DNA from: Bradyrhizobium sp. CB1650
GTDB lineage: Bacteria > Pseudomonadota > Alphaproteobacteria > Rhizobiales > Xanthobacteraceae
NCBI RefSeq assembly: GCF_029761915.1
Contig: NZ_CP121695.1
Coordinates: 7,407,501-7,471,500, forward strand
Direction: 5' to 3'
DNA: 64,000 nt
A program made the position numbers and the translations under genes. The notes beneath the pieces are model-generated. The model was not told where the DNA came from and did not search any database. It saw nothing but the letters and a program-made list of their open reading frames with translations. Of the stretch, positions 34,065 to 43,743 are shown piece after piece (the first letter of the stretch is position 1; every line of letters starts with the position of its first letter).

Positions 34065-34868
34065 ATGGTTCGCTCAAACGTCACCCGTCGCAGAATACTT
34101 GGGAGCCTTGGGGCTGCAGTCGGCACTGCCCCGGCAATAGCATCAGGCTCGTTTATCAACCGAGCCCGGGCGCAATCGGCCCAAAAAACGTACGTGCTCG
34201 TCCCGGGCGCGTTTTATGGAGCTTGGTCCTGGCACCGCGTTGCGGAAAACCTGCAAAAGCAAGGTCATAGAGTTCTTCCGCTTACGCTGACCGGATTGGC
34301 AGAGCGCTCCCACCTTCTAAGCAAAGACATAGTGCTCGACACACATATCGCCGACATCGCCAATCTCTTTGAATGGGAAGACCTTACAGAGGTTTGCCTC
34401 GTTGCCCATTCGTATGGAGGCTGTCCCGCATCGGGCGCGCTCGAGCGCATTGGAAACCGCGTCTCGTCTATCGTTTGAGTTGATGCAATAAAGCCCGCGT
34501 ACGGCCAGTCGTTTCGCGACCTTGTCCCCTTCCCGATAGAAGAGGGGGCGATCAGCCGTCCGGCTCCCAAAGCGCTTCCGCCGACGGCCTTTAGCGACCC
34601 GAAGGATGTCACTTGGGTTTTGTCGAAAGTGACCCCACACCCGATCGGCACATTCCTGCAGCCGGCGAAGCTCTCGGGCGCCCGCGAAAGGGTCGCAAGA
34701 AAAACCTACATCCGCTTGCCCAAGTTTCAGTTAGCTGCCTTGGACAAGGCCGCTGAGGAGTGCAAGTCGGACAAGTCCTGGACCGTCCTCGAAAACACAA
34801 CGTCCGGCCACTCAGTCATGATCAGCCAGCCGGACTGGTTGACTGAGGTATTGATGAAAGCAGCGTGA
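34065..34868 (+). pseudogene. Tat-exported alpha/beta hydrolase with one in-frame TGA
   Basis: From ATG 34065 (AAGAGG upstream) the frame encodes a twin-arginine signal (NVTRRRILGSLGAAVGTAPA, cleaved near ARAQ), then an EstC-like hydrolase: LVPGAFYGAWSW (oxyanion region), AHSYGG (nucleophile Ser) and, near the end, TSGHSVMISQPDWLTEVL (catalytic His). At 34476 a TGA interrupts VSSIV-stop-VDAIKP, where relatives have a Trp (VSSIVWLDA). The frame is otherwise unbroken through 34868, so a single TGG to TGA change explains it. All catalytic residues lie in one frame; without read-through the protein would be cut to 137 residues and lose the His. Confidence 0.82.
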
Positions 34869-34893
34869 TATCTGATCAGCGGCAACGTCGGCC

Positions 34894-35772
34894 ATGATTT
34901 GCGGTCAATCATGGCCGAGCTGTCCTGTCCCGCTCGGCATGCGAGTTATCTCGTGTGCGACCGACTTTCCTGTCGTGGTCCATGCCGTGTTTTCCCTGCG
35001 CTGCCGAATGCGGTCGCTGTTGGAAAACATGGGCAATATTGGCGATCACAAGCGCCCGGCATTCTCGCCGGGCCAAGGTAAGAAACATACGCTGAGCCGA
35101 TTTATTCGGCAGCGTCACAACGGCACCTGCGAGCCCGCCCGCGAGGCTCTTAAGTCGCTCGAGGTGCAGGGACTGATCACGATCAGCACCGGCCCGACCG
35201 GCGGGGCGACGATCATGGAGGTCCCGCTCGAGCGCACCTTTCAACTGCTGCAGAACTATCTGTTCTTCAAAGAGGTCAGCATGGAGGACATCTATGCGGC
35301 GCGGCGCCTGCTGGAGCCCGAATTGGCTGCCGGCTCGGTGCCGTTTCTGTCGAACGAGCAGCTCGACGCGCTGGAGCACAACATCGAAACGTGCCAGCCG
35401 ACCTCGCAGGAGCCGTCTCTTCTGGTTCGTCAACGCCAGGCGGATCTCGACTTTCACGACATCCTCGCTGCCGCAAACCCCAATCCATTTCTGCGCTTCG
35501 CATGCGAGCTGATCAACGAGATGCTGCGTCGGCTGGTTGTCTTCAGCACCCAGACGCCTCCGGAAGAGCACACGAGATTCGGATGCGCCAACGTCAAGAT
35601 TCACACCGAGATCGCCAAAGCCGCACGCGCGCGCGACAGCGAGCGCGTGCGCGCGCTCATGAAAGCGCACATGGATGAAGCTTCAGAATACGTGAAGCGG
35701 TTGGATGGCCGACTCGATGGTCGACTGATCTTTGATTCGGAAATGGCGCCGCGCCCGCGACCACTGTCCTGA
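34894..35772 (+). CDS. GntR-family FCD-domain regulator with eroded DNA-binding domain
   Basis: The frame gives 292 codons, but homology starts only at about REALKSLEVQGLITISTGPT, the last helix and wing of the GntR HTH. The FCD ligand domain is complete: SMEDIYAARRLLEPELAAGS, ADLDFHDILAAANPN and KIHTEIAKAARARDSERVRA. Residues before position 80 do not resemble the first HTH helices, so DNA binding is doubtful and the gene is probably decaying. FadR/FCD proteins usually control adjacent sugar-acid catabolism; the lactonase relic and TRAP genes next to it fit that. Confidence 0.6.
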   Translation: MICGQSWPSCPVPLGMRVISCATDFPVVVHAVFSLRCRMRSLLENMGNIGDHKRPAFSPGQGKKHTLSRFIRQRHNGTCEPAREALKSLEVQGLITISTGPTGGATIMEVPLERTFQLLQNYLFFKEVSMEDIYAARRLLEPELAAGSVPFLSNEQLDALEHNIETCQPTSQEPSLLVRQRQADLDFHDILAAANPNPFLRFACELINEMLRRLVVFSTQTPPEEHTRFGCANVKIHTEIAKAARARDSERVRALMKAHMDEASEYVKRLDGRLDGRLIFDSEMAPRPRPLS

Positions 35773-35920
35773 AGCGCAGCCTGTTCCGCCACGATTACAC
35801 CGGCACCACCCCGCGCGAGCACTACGGTGCGGATCTTGCGGGAAGTTTGTTCTCCAGTACAGAAACATTACGGCAATGTGGCCGTAGTTCGGGGACTTGA
35901 TCTCACGACGGCGGCCGTCC

Positions 35921-36387
35921 GAATGGATACGAGATTGATCCGGCAGCCACGAAGGTGCTCCGCGTGCTCGATCGCAAGATCCGCTTCACCAACGGCATTG
36001 TCTTCCCGATAACCACCTCTACGCCAACGCATCCTTTACCGGTGAGATCTATCGATATGACTTGCTCGGCGAAGCTGCGCCGAACCGCGCCCCCTCCGGC
36101 AACGTCCTGCAGCCCGATGCCACCCCCGATTTCAAAGGGCCGGAAGGGATGGCCTTCGGCGCGAACGGCCGGCTTTATTGCACCGTCTACAACCAGAAAA
36201 ACGTGGCGGTGCTGGACCAGCGCGGTGAAGTGGTCGATCGGCTGATCCTGGATGGCCTCAGCCGACGAACTGTGCCTTCACGCTCGGAGGGCAAGAACCT
36301 CCGGGTGACGGAGTCGGCAAGGGCCAGGTCGAGCAGATCGATATGCCTTGCGACGGCCTGCCCCTGCACCTGCCGCAATTCGCCTGA
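35921..36387 (+). pseudogene. SMP-30/gluconolactonase-type lactonase, C-terminal relic with frameshifts
   Basis: In successive frames it reads GYEIDPATKVLRVLDRKIRF TNGIVF, then DNHLYANASFTGEIYRYDLL, then GPEGMAFGANGRLYCTVYNQ KNVAVLDQRGEVVDRL, ending GQVEQIDMPCDGLPLHLPQF. This is the second half of a six-bladed propeller lactonase; the N-terminal half is absent and there are at least two frameshifts. Such enzymes open sugar lactones, which fits the catabolic cluster on the other strand. Confidence 0.72.
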
Positions 36388-36427
36388 GCAGGAGGCACGG
36401 GTTTCCGCGAGGCTCCTGCCGAGCTCG

Positions 36428-38320
36428 TCAAAGGAAGCCGATCGATAGCCAGGGCACGGCTGCGACGATCAGGGTGCCGATCAGGAGAGCGATCATGTAG
36501 CCCGCGATCGGCTTCATGCCCTCGTCCGGATTGATGCGGCTGATGGCGCATGCCGCGTAGTAGCCGACGCCGAACGGCGGCGCGAACAGACCGATGCCCA
36601 TGGCGAGGACGACCACCATCGCGTAGTGGACGTCGTGCACCCCGACCTGCCGCGCGATCGGGAACAACAGCGGACCGAACAGGACGATGGCCGGGATTCC
36701 CTCCAGCACGCTTCCGAGGATCACGAAGGTCACGATGGTCACGGCCAGGAAGACGGGGACCCCGCCGGGAAGGCTGGTCATGAACTTGGCCAGAGAGGCA
36801 GAAAATCCCGATTGGGTCAGCGCCCAGGCCATGCCTGTAGCCGCGTCGATGATGAGCAGAATCGCTCCCGACAGCGAAGCCGTCTCGACCAACATCGGAT
36901 AGATGCGCCGCCAGTCGAACTGCCGGTAGACGAAGAGGCCCGCACAAGTCGAGTAAAGGATGCCGATGGTCGAGACCTCCGTTGCCGTCGCAACCCCTTC
37001 GACGACGGCAGTCCGGATCACGAATGGCAACGCGATGGCCGGTATCGCGATGAGAAAGGCGCGGCCAATCTCCCGGGCCCTCGCCCTTTTTACGTGGGAC
37101 AGGTCCTCGCGGCGATATCGCCACCACACCACGGCCGCGAGCATGACCGCGAGCACCACGCCCGGAAGCAAGCCGCCGGTGAACAATGCCGAGATCGACA
37201 CGCCCGTCACCGAGCCGATCGTGATCAGGACCAGCGAGGGCGGGATCGTCTCGGTCTGGGCGCCAGTCGCCGCGAGCAGCGCAACGAGGTCTCCCGGTTT
37301 GGCCCCGCGCTGCCGCATCTCGGGAAACAGGACCGGAGCCACCGCAGCCATGTCCGCTGCCTTAGAGCCGGAAATGCCAGAGACCAGATACATGGCTCCG
37401 ACCAGCACGTAGTGCAATCCGCCGCGCACGTGGCCCAGGAGGCTCGCCAGGAAGCTGACCATGGCGCGCGCCATGCCTGTCATCTCGATCAGGAGGCCGA
37501 GAAAGACGAAGAGCGGCACGGCGAGCAGGATCAGGTGGCTCATGCCCTCGTCCATTCGTCCGATCATCACCACATCGGGCGTGCTGGTTGTCAGCGCGAG
37601 ATAGCCGACCGTGGCGAGACCGAATGCAAAGGCGATCGGCACGGCTGCAAAGACCATCGCCCCCACAACGAAAACGAAAAAGATCAGGAGGTTCAAATTG
37701 CCGAGCGGCTTCAAGACGGGACCGAGCAGAACGAAGGTTGCAATGATACCTGCGACCAACGCAACCGAACCCAGCAGGCTGCGCAGGCTCGCGATGCGGA
37801 TAAGCCGGAGGACCGCTGCGGTTAGCATCAAGCCGATGCCGATCGGCAACGCCGCCGCGCGCCAACTGTTGACGATTTCGAGCGCCGGCGTCGTGACGAA
37901 GGCCTCGTCGGCCGCAAATTCATAGGCCGGCCAGACAACGAGCGCAAGAAATGCCAGCGATGCTGCGGCCGCGACGACATCTAGGAACGCGCGAAGCTCC
38001 GTGCTGAGAACGCCAAGGATAGCCGTCATCCGCATGTGTTCGCCGCGCTGGAACGCGATCACGGAACCGAACATGGCGAGCCAGAGGAAAAGAATGCCGG
38101 CAAGCTCGTCGGACCAGATGATCGGCGAGCGGAACACGTATCGGCCCACGATGCCGGCGGACAGCACCGCAATCTCCGCCAGCACGAGCAGTGCTGCTAT
38201 GACCGCCACGACATGACCAAGCACCGTGTTCGCCGTTGTCACCCAACTGCGCCGGCCTGCCTGCTGGGCGCTGGCCGCCACACCGGCATCGAGGTGGGGC
38301 GGATGGCTCACGCTGGTCAT
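36428..38320 (-). CDS. TRAP transporter permease, fused DctQ-DctM
   Basis: About 630 residues from ATG at 38320, which overlaps the dctP stop (ATGA). The first ~190 residues are the four-helix DctQ subunit (RYVFRSPIIWSDELAGILFL); the rest is the large DctM permease with about 12 helices (SGISGSKAADMAAVAPVLFP; ATGAQTETIPPSLVLITIGS; GIGLFAPPFGVGYYAACAIS). Such fusions are common. It drives sodium- or proton-coupled uptake of an organic acid or polyol delivered by DctP. It is the last gene of the operon and appears intact. Confidence 0.9.
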   Translation of the reverse strand: MTSVSHPPHLDAGVAASAQQAGRRSWVTTANTVLGHVVAVIAALLVLAEIAVLSAGIVGRYVFRSPIIWSDELAGILFLWLAMFGSVIAFQRGEHMRMTAILGVLSTELRAFLDVVAAAASLAFLALVVWPAYEFAADEAFVTTPALEIVNSWRAAALPIGIGLMLTAAVLRLIRIASLRSLLGSVALVAGIIATFVLLGPVLKPLGNLNLLIFFVFVVGAMVFAAVPIAFAFGLATVGYLALTTSTPDVVMIGRMDEGMSHLILLAVPLFVFLGLLIEMTGMARAMVSFLASLLGHVRGGLHYVLVGAMYLVSGISGSKAADMAAVAPVLFPEMRQRGAKPGDLVALLAATGAQTETIPPSLVLITIGSVTGVSISALFTGGLLPGVVLAVMLAAVVWWRYRREDLSHVKRARAREIGRAFLIAIPAIALPFVIRTAVVEGVATATEVSTIGILYSTCAGLFVYRQFDWRRIYPMLVETASLSGAILLIIDAATGMAWALTQSGFSASLAKFMTSLPGGVPVFLAVTIVTFVILGSVLEGIPAIVLFGPLLFPIARQVGVHDVHYAMVVVLAMGIGLFAPPFGVGYYAACAISRINPDEGMKPIAGYMIALLIGTLIVAAVPWLSIGFL

Positions 38321-39342
38321 GATAACTGGCCCGCGGCTTTTTCGAGCTGGGACCATGCCTCCTCGCCAAACTTGGCTTTCCAGTCGGCGTAGAAGCTGGT
38401 TTTGGACAAGGCCTGACGGAAGGCGGCGCGATCGACGTCGATGAACTTGAGGCCCTTCGCCGAGAGGTCGGTGCGCAGCGACTGGCTGAGCTTTGCGATG
38501 TCGGCGCGCTGATCGATGGCGGAGCGGTCAAGCTCGCGTGTCACGATCTCCTGCACGTGCTTCGGCAGGCGCTCGAAGGCGCGCTTGTTGCCAAGGATCC
38601 AATAGCCATCCCAGACGTGCCCCGTCAGGCTGCACGTGCTCTGCACCTCATAGAGGCGCGCGGTCGCGATGATGGGCAGCGGGTTCTCCTGGCCGTCGAC
38701 GACCTTGGTCTGCAGCGCGGAATAGACCTCGTTGAAGTTGATCGGCGTCGGCCCGGCGCCGAGGGCCTTGAAGAGCGAGGTGAGCAGCGGCGCAGGCGGA
38801 ACGCGGATCTGGAAATTCTTCAGATCATCCGGGGTGCGGATTTCGCGGCCCGACGAGGTCACCTGGCGGAAGCCGTTGTCCCAGGCCTTCGACACCGCCA
38901 TGATCGGTGTCTTGGCGATCTGCCCCCGGATGTAGGTGCCGAGGTCGCCGTCCATCGCCTTCCACACGCTGTCGTAGTCGGTGAATGCAAAGCCCGTGTT
39001 CACGATGCCGGCGCTTGGCACCAGGGTGGCAAGGATCGAGGACGATTGGTTGAAGAACTCGACGCCGCCGCTGCGGACCTGAGTCAGCAGTTCGGTGTCG
39101 GAGCCGAGTTGATTGGCCGGGAACAGCCTGATCTCCAGCCGCCCGCTGGTCGCTTCGCGGATGCGGTCGATCGCCTCTTGCGCGCGGATGTTCACCGGAT
39201 GGGTCGGGTCCTGTCCGGTTGCGAACTTGTAGACGAACTCGGCGGCAGACGCTGGACGGGTCAGAATCCCGCAGAGAGGTGCGGCACTCGCCGCCATCAA
39301 CAGCGAACGGCGGCTGATGCGTCCGGGCTTCGAGACAGTCAT
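38317..39342 (-). CDS. TRAP transporter substrate-binding protein (DctP family)
   Basis: 341 residues with a twin-arginine signal (GRISRRSLLMAASAAPLCGI, cleaved near ASAA). The mature protein has DctP features: FATGQDPTHPVNIRAQEAID, LFPANQLGSDTELLTQVRSG, LKNFQIRVPPAPL (the conserved Arg that holds the substrate carboxylate) and NEVYSALQTKVVDGQENPL. It sits 180 bases after the transketolase genes on the same strand. The ligand is probably a carboxylate such as a sugar acid. This is inferred from the family and the lactonase relic nearby. Confidence 0.9.
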   Translation of the reverse strand: MTVSKPGRISRRSLLMAASAAPLCGILTRPASAAEFVYKFATGQDPTHPVNIRAQEAIDRIREATSGRLEIRLFPANQLGSDTELLTQVRSGGVEFFNQSSSILATLVPSAGIVNTGFAFTDYDSVWKAMDGDLGTYIRGQIAKTPIMAVSKAWDNGFRQVTSSGREIRTPDDLKNFQIRVPPAPLLTSLFKALGAGPTPINFNEVYSALQTKVVDGQENPLPIIATARLYEVQSTCSLTGHVWDGYWILGNKRAFERLPKHVQEIVTRELDRSAIDQRADIAKLSQSLRTDLSAKGLKFIDVDRAAFRQALSKTSFYADWKAKFGEEAWSQLEKAAGQLS

Positions 39343-39521
39343 GGTTTCCTCCTGATCCTGTATTGACGTTGTGCCGACTGCATGAGCCTGCGCTGGTTTT
39401 CAGCTGTCCGGGCTCCTCGACCGCCCGCATTGGGGCAGGAGCGATCGCTCGCCCGCCGCAACATGCAGCGGGCGCAACTCCTCGCTCGGGCTTGGCCTGA
39501 TTGGCGTTCAGTGCCGGTGCG

Positions 39522-40532
39522 CTAGAGCCACAGCTTGATCTGCCTTGCGACCTCTGCGGTGGAAATGCCGTAGCGGTCGTGCAGCGTCGGAAGTGCGCCG
39601 GCGTCAAGAAATTCGTCCGGCAATGCAATCTGGCGGAAAGGCGGATGGACGCCTGAACGCATCAAGAGTGCGGCAATCGCCTCGCCGAGGCCGCCAATCG
39701 TCGTGTGGTTTTCGGCGACGACGACGAGGCGGCCCGACTTGCCGGCTTCGCGCAATATCGTCTCGGCGTCGAGCGGCTTGATGGTCGGAACGTGGAGCAC
39801 CGCAGCATCGAAGCGGTCGTTCTTCAGAGTTTGCACGGCCTCGAGCGCACGCATGGTCATGATGCCGGACGAGATGATCAGGACGTCCTTGCCGTCACGG
39901 ATCAGCTTGGCCTTGCCGAGCTCGAACCTGTAGTCGTATTCGTCCAGCACGACGGGCACCTGACCACGCAACAGGCGCATGTAAACCGGCCCCTGATGCG
40001 CCGCGATCGCGGGCAGCAGCTGCTCGATTTCATGAGCATCGCAGGGATCGATGACCGTCATGTTCGGCATCGCGCGAAACAGTGCGAGATCCTCCGCGGC
40101 CTGATGGCTCGGGCCATAGCCCGAAGTCAGGCCGGGCAGAGCGCAGACGATCTTCACGTTGCGGTCTTCCTCCGCGATCGTCTGGTGAATGAAGTCGTAG
40201 GCGCGCCGTGAGGCGAACACGGCATAGGTGGTCGCGAACGGCATGAAGCCTTCCGCGGCGAGGCCCGAAGCGGCGCCGAACAGAAGCTGCTCGGCCATGC
40301 CCATCTGGTAATAGCGGTCCGGAAATTCCTTCGCGAAGATGTGCAGGTCGGTGTATTTGCCGAGATCGGCCGTCATGCCGACCACATCAAGACGGCTGCG
40401 TGCAAGCTCGACGAGAGCGTGGCCAAAGGGCGCCGGCTTCGTCTTTTGTCCTTCAACCGCGATCGACGCAATCATCGCCGAGGTTGTCAGGCGCGGCTTG
40501 CCCGGCTGCGGTGCTGGTCTCACTGTCTTCAT
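39522..40532 (-). CDS. Split transketolase, C-terminal (pyrimidine-binding) subunit
   Basis: 336 residues from ATG at 40532, overlapping the stop of the N-terminal subunit gene (ATGA). It carries the transketolase Pyr and C-terminal domains: VGMTADLGKYTDLHIFAKEF, YQMGMAEQLLFGAASGLAAE (the Glu that activates thiamine diphosphate) and VVVAENHTTIGGLGEAIAAL. Two-part transketolases in catabolic clusters act on unusual keto-sugars (for example apulose-4-phosphate or sulfo-sugars) rather than in central metabolism. The actual substrate here cannot be read from the sequence. Confidence 0.9.
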   Translation of the reverse strand: MKTVRPAPQPGKPRLTTSAMIASIAVEGQKTKPAPFGHALVELARSRLDVVGMTADLGKYTDLHIFAKEFPDRYYQMGMAEQLLFGAASGLAAEGFMPFATTYAVFASRRAYDFIHQTIAEEDRNVKIVCALPGLTSGYGPSHQAAEDLALFRAMPNMTVIDPCDAHEIEQLLPAIAAHQGPVYMRLLRGQVPVVLDEYDYRFELGKAKLIRDGKDVLIISSGIMTMRALEAVQTLKNDRFDAAVLHVPTIKPLDAETILREAGKSGRLVVVAENHTTIGGLGEAIAALLMRSGVHPPFRQIALPDEFLDAGALPTLHDRYGISTAEVARQIKLWL

Positions 40533-41368
40533 GCCTGCCTCCCGGCTTCTAGCGCGGCAAGCGCGAGCTGCCATTCGTGCTGCTCAACGCGGATGAAATG
40601 GTTCTTCTCGCGCTGCTCCAGAAACGGAACACCCTTGCCCATCAGCGTGTCGGCGACGATCATCCGCGGCTTGGGCTCGGGATGAGACTTGGCGGCGTCA
40701 AACGCCGCAAGCACGGCATCGATATCGTTGCCGTCGATGCGCTGCACAAACCAGCCGAAGGCCTGAAGCTTCTCGACCAGCGGCTCGAACGCCATGACCT
40801 GCGTCGAAGGACCATCCGCCTGCTGATTGTTGACGTCGACGATGCCGATCAGATTGTCGAGCTTGTAGTGGCCCGCCGACTGGATGGCCTCCCAGACCGA
40901 GCCCTCGTCGAGCTCGCCATCCGAGAATAACGTGTACACCCGCGCGTCGGATTTCTTGCGCTTGAGCCCCAGGCCCATGCCGACGGCGATGCTGAGCCCA
41001 AGCCCGAGCGAGCCGCCCGACATTTCCATTCCGGGCGTATAGGAGGCCATGCCCGACATCGGCAGGCGGCTCTCGTCGCTGCCATAGGTTTCGAGTTCTT
41101 CCTCGGGGACGATACCCGCCTCGATCAAAGCCGCGTAGAGCGCGATGGCATAGTGCCCATTCGAGAGCAGGAAGCGATCACGGTCATCCCAGGAGGGATC
41201 TTCCGGCCGGTAGCGCATCGCGTGAAAATACGCCACGGCGAGAACGTCGGAGATGTCCAGTGCCTGTGCGATATAGCCCTGGCCCTGGACCTCTCCCATG
41301 CGCAGCGCATTGCGGCGAATGTTGTAGGCGCGATCCGCCAGCTTGGGCGTGTTGGTCAGCGTTTCCAT
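40529..41368 (-). CDS. Split transketolase, N-terminal (thiamine diphosphate-binding) subunit
   Basis: 279 residues from ATG at 41368. It has the thiamine-diphosphate motif SDGELDEGSVWEAIQSAGHY ... VDVNNQQADG (G-D-G and NN) and the GHYAIALYAALIEAG segment with the catalytic His typical of transketolases. About 24 bases separate it from the SDR stop upstream, and it overlaps the C-terminal subunit gene downstream. The two subunits must combine to form the active enzyme. Confidence 0.9.
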   Translation of the reverse strand: METLTNTPKLADRAYNIRRNALRMGEVQGQGYIAQALDISDVLAVAYFHAMRYRPEDPSWDDRDRFLLSNGHYAIALYAALIEAGIVPEEELETYGSDESRLPMSGMASYTPGMEMSGGSLGLGLSIAVGMGLGLKRKKSDARVYTLFSDGELDEGSVWEAIQSAGHYKLDNLIGIVDVNNQQADGPSTQVMAFEPLVEKLQAFGWFVQRIDGNDIDAVLAAFDAAKSHPEPKPRMIVADTLMGKGVPFLEQREKNHFIRVEQHEWQLALAALEAGRQA

Positions 41369-41392
41369 CGATCTGGACCTTGTCTTGCTGGC

Positions 41393-42142
41393 TCAGTGGA
41401 TCAGCATGCCGCCGTTAACGTCGATCACGGCACCAGTCACGTAGGCGGAGAGATCCGAGGCCAGGAAGGTATAGATGCCGGCGACGTCGTCTGCCGTGCC
41501 AAGGCGATTGAGCGGAATGCCTTCCAAGATCTTCGCCCTCATCTCGTCTGTCAGCTTGCCCGCGGTGATATCGGTGCCGATCAGACCGGGCGTTACGCAA
41601 TTGACGCGGATGCCGTCCGGGCCGAACTCGCGGGCCATCGCCTTGGCGAGACCAAGCACGCCCGCCTTGGCCGCCGCATAATGCGGGCCGCCAAAGATTC
41701 CGCCGCCGCGCTGAGCCGAGACCGACGACATGCATGCAATCGATCCAGACTTCCGTGCGCGCATATGGGGGATCACAGCCTGGGAGAGGAACAGGACACC
41801 CTTCAGATTGACGTCCTGGATGCGATCCCAATCGGCCGCCGAGATCTGTAGGAACTTGACCGGCTGGGTGATGCCAGCATTGTTGATCAGGATATCGACG
41901 CCGCCGAAGAATTCGATCACTCGGGCCACCGCCTGCTCGCAGGATGATTTGTCGGCGACGTCGCACTGAAGTCCGATGTGGGATTTTCCAAGGGATGCCG
42001 CAGCATCCGCCGCAGCGTCGGCGTCGATATCCAGAATGGCGACCCGAGCGCCCTCGGTGGCAAACCGCCGTGCCGTGGCCAGCCCGATGCCGCGCGGCGA
42101 TGCCGCACCCGAAATGATGGCCGTCTTACCGCTGAGCAGCAT
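41393..42142 (-). CDS. SDR-family oxidoreductase of the catabolic operon
   Basis: 249 residues from ATG at 42142, preceded by GGGAGGAA six bases upstream; the longer frame to 42202 lacks such a site. It has the cofactor motif SGAASPRGIGLA, NNAG, SSVSAQ (Ser), YAAAKAG (Tyr, Lys) and the C-terminal VTGAVIDVNGGM. It resembles 3-oxoacyl-reductase-like SDRs that oxidise polyols or sugar acids. It is the first gene of the minus-strand operon, facing the LysR gene, and so probably performs an early oxidation. Confidence 0.88.
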   Translation of the reverse strand: MLLSGKTAIISGAASPRGIGLATARRFATEGARVAILDIDADAAADAAASLGKSHIGLQCDVADKSSCEQAVARVIEFFGGVDILINNAGITQPVKFLQISAADWDRIQDVNLKGVLFLSQAVIPHMRARKSGSIACMSSVSAQRGGGIFGGPHYAAAKAGVLGLAKAMAREFGPDGIRVNCVTPGLIGTDITAGKLTDEMRAKILEGIPLNRLGTADDVAGIYTFLASDLSAYVTGAVIDVNGGMLIH

Positions 42143-42252
42143 CAGTTCCTCCCGCAAATTGTTTTTCCTTGGCAAGGCTAGAAATGCCCCGCGGACGCAC
42201 AACAGACAAACGCACAGTTGTCACGGATCGATGAATCTGGTTCACTTATGGT

Positions 42253-43149
42253 ATGCTGTCGAATGTCCCGATATCGGCAATTCGCGCCTTTGAAGCCGCT
42301 GCTCGCACGGGATCATTCCGCGATGCGGCGAATGAGCTTCACCTGACGCCGAGTGCCGTCAGTCATGCGATCCGCAAGCTGGAGGACACGCTTCGCACCG
42401 TTCTGTTCGAGCGCAGCGCGCGATCGGTGCGACTCACACCGGCCGGAGAAAATCTGATGCGACACACGGGAGCGGCATTTGATCAGCTTCGCCGTGGCCT
42501 CGAGGAAGTCGCCGCGCGCGGACCACAATTGGTGCGCGTGCACTCCGCACCCAGCTTTGCCGCACAATGGCTGGCACCCCGGCTTGCACAATTTCTCGCC
42601 GCTTACCCGAAGCTCGAGGTTCGGCTGGCTGCGAGCACGGACTACGCTCGCTTCAGCAACGACGACTTCGATATTGACATCGTCTACGGTCCCCCGCGCG
42701 CAGAGGGTGTCGAAATTGTCCCTCTTCCGGAAGAGACGGTGACCCCGCTCTGCTCGCCTGCCCTCGCAAAATCGATCCGGAAGCCTGCCGATCTCCTCGA
42801 TCGGACGCTGATCCGCTCCGACGTGAAGCAGGTTCAGTGGCACCAATGGTTCACGGCCAATGGATTGGAGGCCCCTGCACTCCACGGCATGAGGTTCGAT
42901 CGTAGCTTTCTCGCGATCGCGACAGCGGCGGAAGGTCTGGGAGTCGCGCTGGAATCAACGCTTCTGGCCGAACGCGAGTTGGCGACCGGGCGGTTGGTGG
43001 CGCCGTTGGCAGGACGCGCCAACGATATCCGCTACGTCGGCCATCGCCTGATCTACCCACGGGCCAGTCGACAGAGATCTGCGGTACGAGCCTTTACAGA
43101 TTGGCTCGTGGCGCAACTCGATGGCGAAAATGCCATCTCCCCGCGCTGA
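42253..43149 (+). CDS. LysR-family regulator (GcvA-like), divergent from the catabolic operon
   Basis: 298 residues. The N-terminal winged HTH (ISAIRAFEAAARTGSFRDAA, LTPSAVSHAIRKLEDTL) is followed by a GcvA-like ligand domain (DIDIVYGPPRAEGVEIVPLP; IATAAEGLGVALEST). Only 110 bases separate its start from the SDR start, the usual place for a shared LysR operator. It most likely controls the SDR-transketolase-TRAP operon in response to its substrate. The gene is intact. Confidence 0.88.
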   Translation: MLSNVPISAIRAFEAAARTGSFRDAANELHLTPSAVSHAIRKLEDTLRTVLFERSARSVRLTPAGENLMRHTGAAFDQLRRGLEEVAARGPQLVRVHSAPSFAAQWLAPRLAQFLAAYPKLEVRLAASTDYARFSNDDFDIDIVYGPPRAEGVEIVPLPEETVTPLCSPALAKSIRKPADLLDRTLIRSDVKQVQWHQWFTANGLEAPALHGMRFDRSFLAIATAAEGLGVALESTLLAERELATGRLVAPLAGRANDIRYVGHRLIYPRASRQRSAVRAFTDWLVAQLDGENAISPR

Positions 43150-43249
43150 AATTCTTTGCACCACTTCGCCAGGCGAAAGAGCAGCCAACGGACGCCTCGC
43201 TCAGGGACAAAGCTTGCTCCAATCGATGTGAATGGCGCCAACTCACACA

Positions 43250-43570
43250 TCATGGGAGTGGCGTGAACTTCAGCTGGCTGAGCGGCGCGACCTTGTCGGT
43301 ACGCGTCATGTTAAACTCGGTGCTCGGACCGAGCCACTTGTCCCACAGCTGGTTGATTTCGCCGGCCTGATCCAACGCGAGTAGGGTCTCGTTGAGCTTC
43401 GCGAGCAGCGCCGGCTCGTCCTTCTTCATGCCGACGCCGATCGGCTGCAGCACCAGGGGCTCCTCGATCATCTTGAGCGGCTGCCCGGCCTCCTCGGATT
43501 GGTTCACCAGCTTAGTATGGTCATGGTATTCGCCACCATTCAGCCCCTTGTTCTGTTGAACTGCCATGAA
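43250..43570 (-). pseudogene. ABC transporter family-3 substrate-binding protein, C-terminal relic
   Basis: Reads MAVQQNKGLNGGEYHDHTKL, IEEPLVLQPIGVGMKKDEPA and LLALDQAGEINQLWDKWLGP. The pattern PxxxQPIGVGMKKDEPALL..VN..L..L...G.I..LWDKWLGP is the C-terminal lobe of amino-acid-binding periplasmic proteins. The N-terminal lobe and signal peptide are absent and the upstream frame is unrelated, so only the tail survives. Confidence 0.72.
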
Positions 43571-43743
43571 GGCCGAACCAGTATCGACTAAAGTCAGCAA
43601 CCCGCGCACCGCAGACGACAACAAAGTGGCGCAAATCAAAGCTCTGACCGCGCGCTTGCCGTGGGCGGGATGACGGCGCTGACACCAAAGATCAAACGTT
43701 GCACCACCTCCGCGGCGCCTGGTCTTCACCTTTGATGCGTCGA

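Noticed and set aside
36626..37825. 399-codon plus-strand frame opposite the TRAP permease
   Set aside because: Antisense shadow; the minus strand encodes a clear DctQM membrane protein with coupled neighbours.
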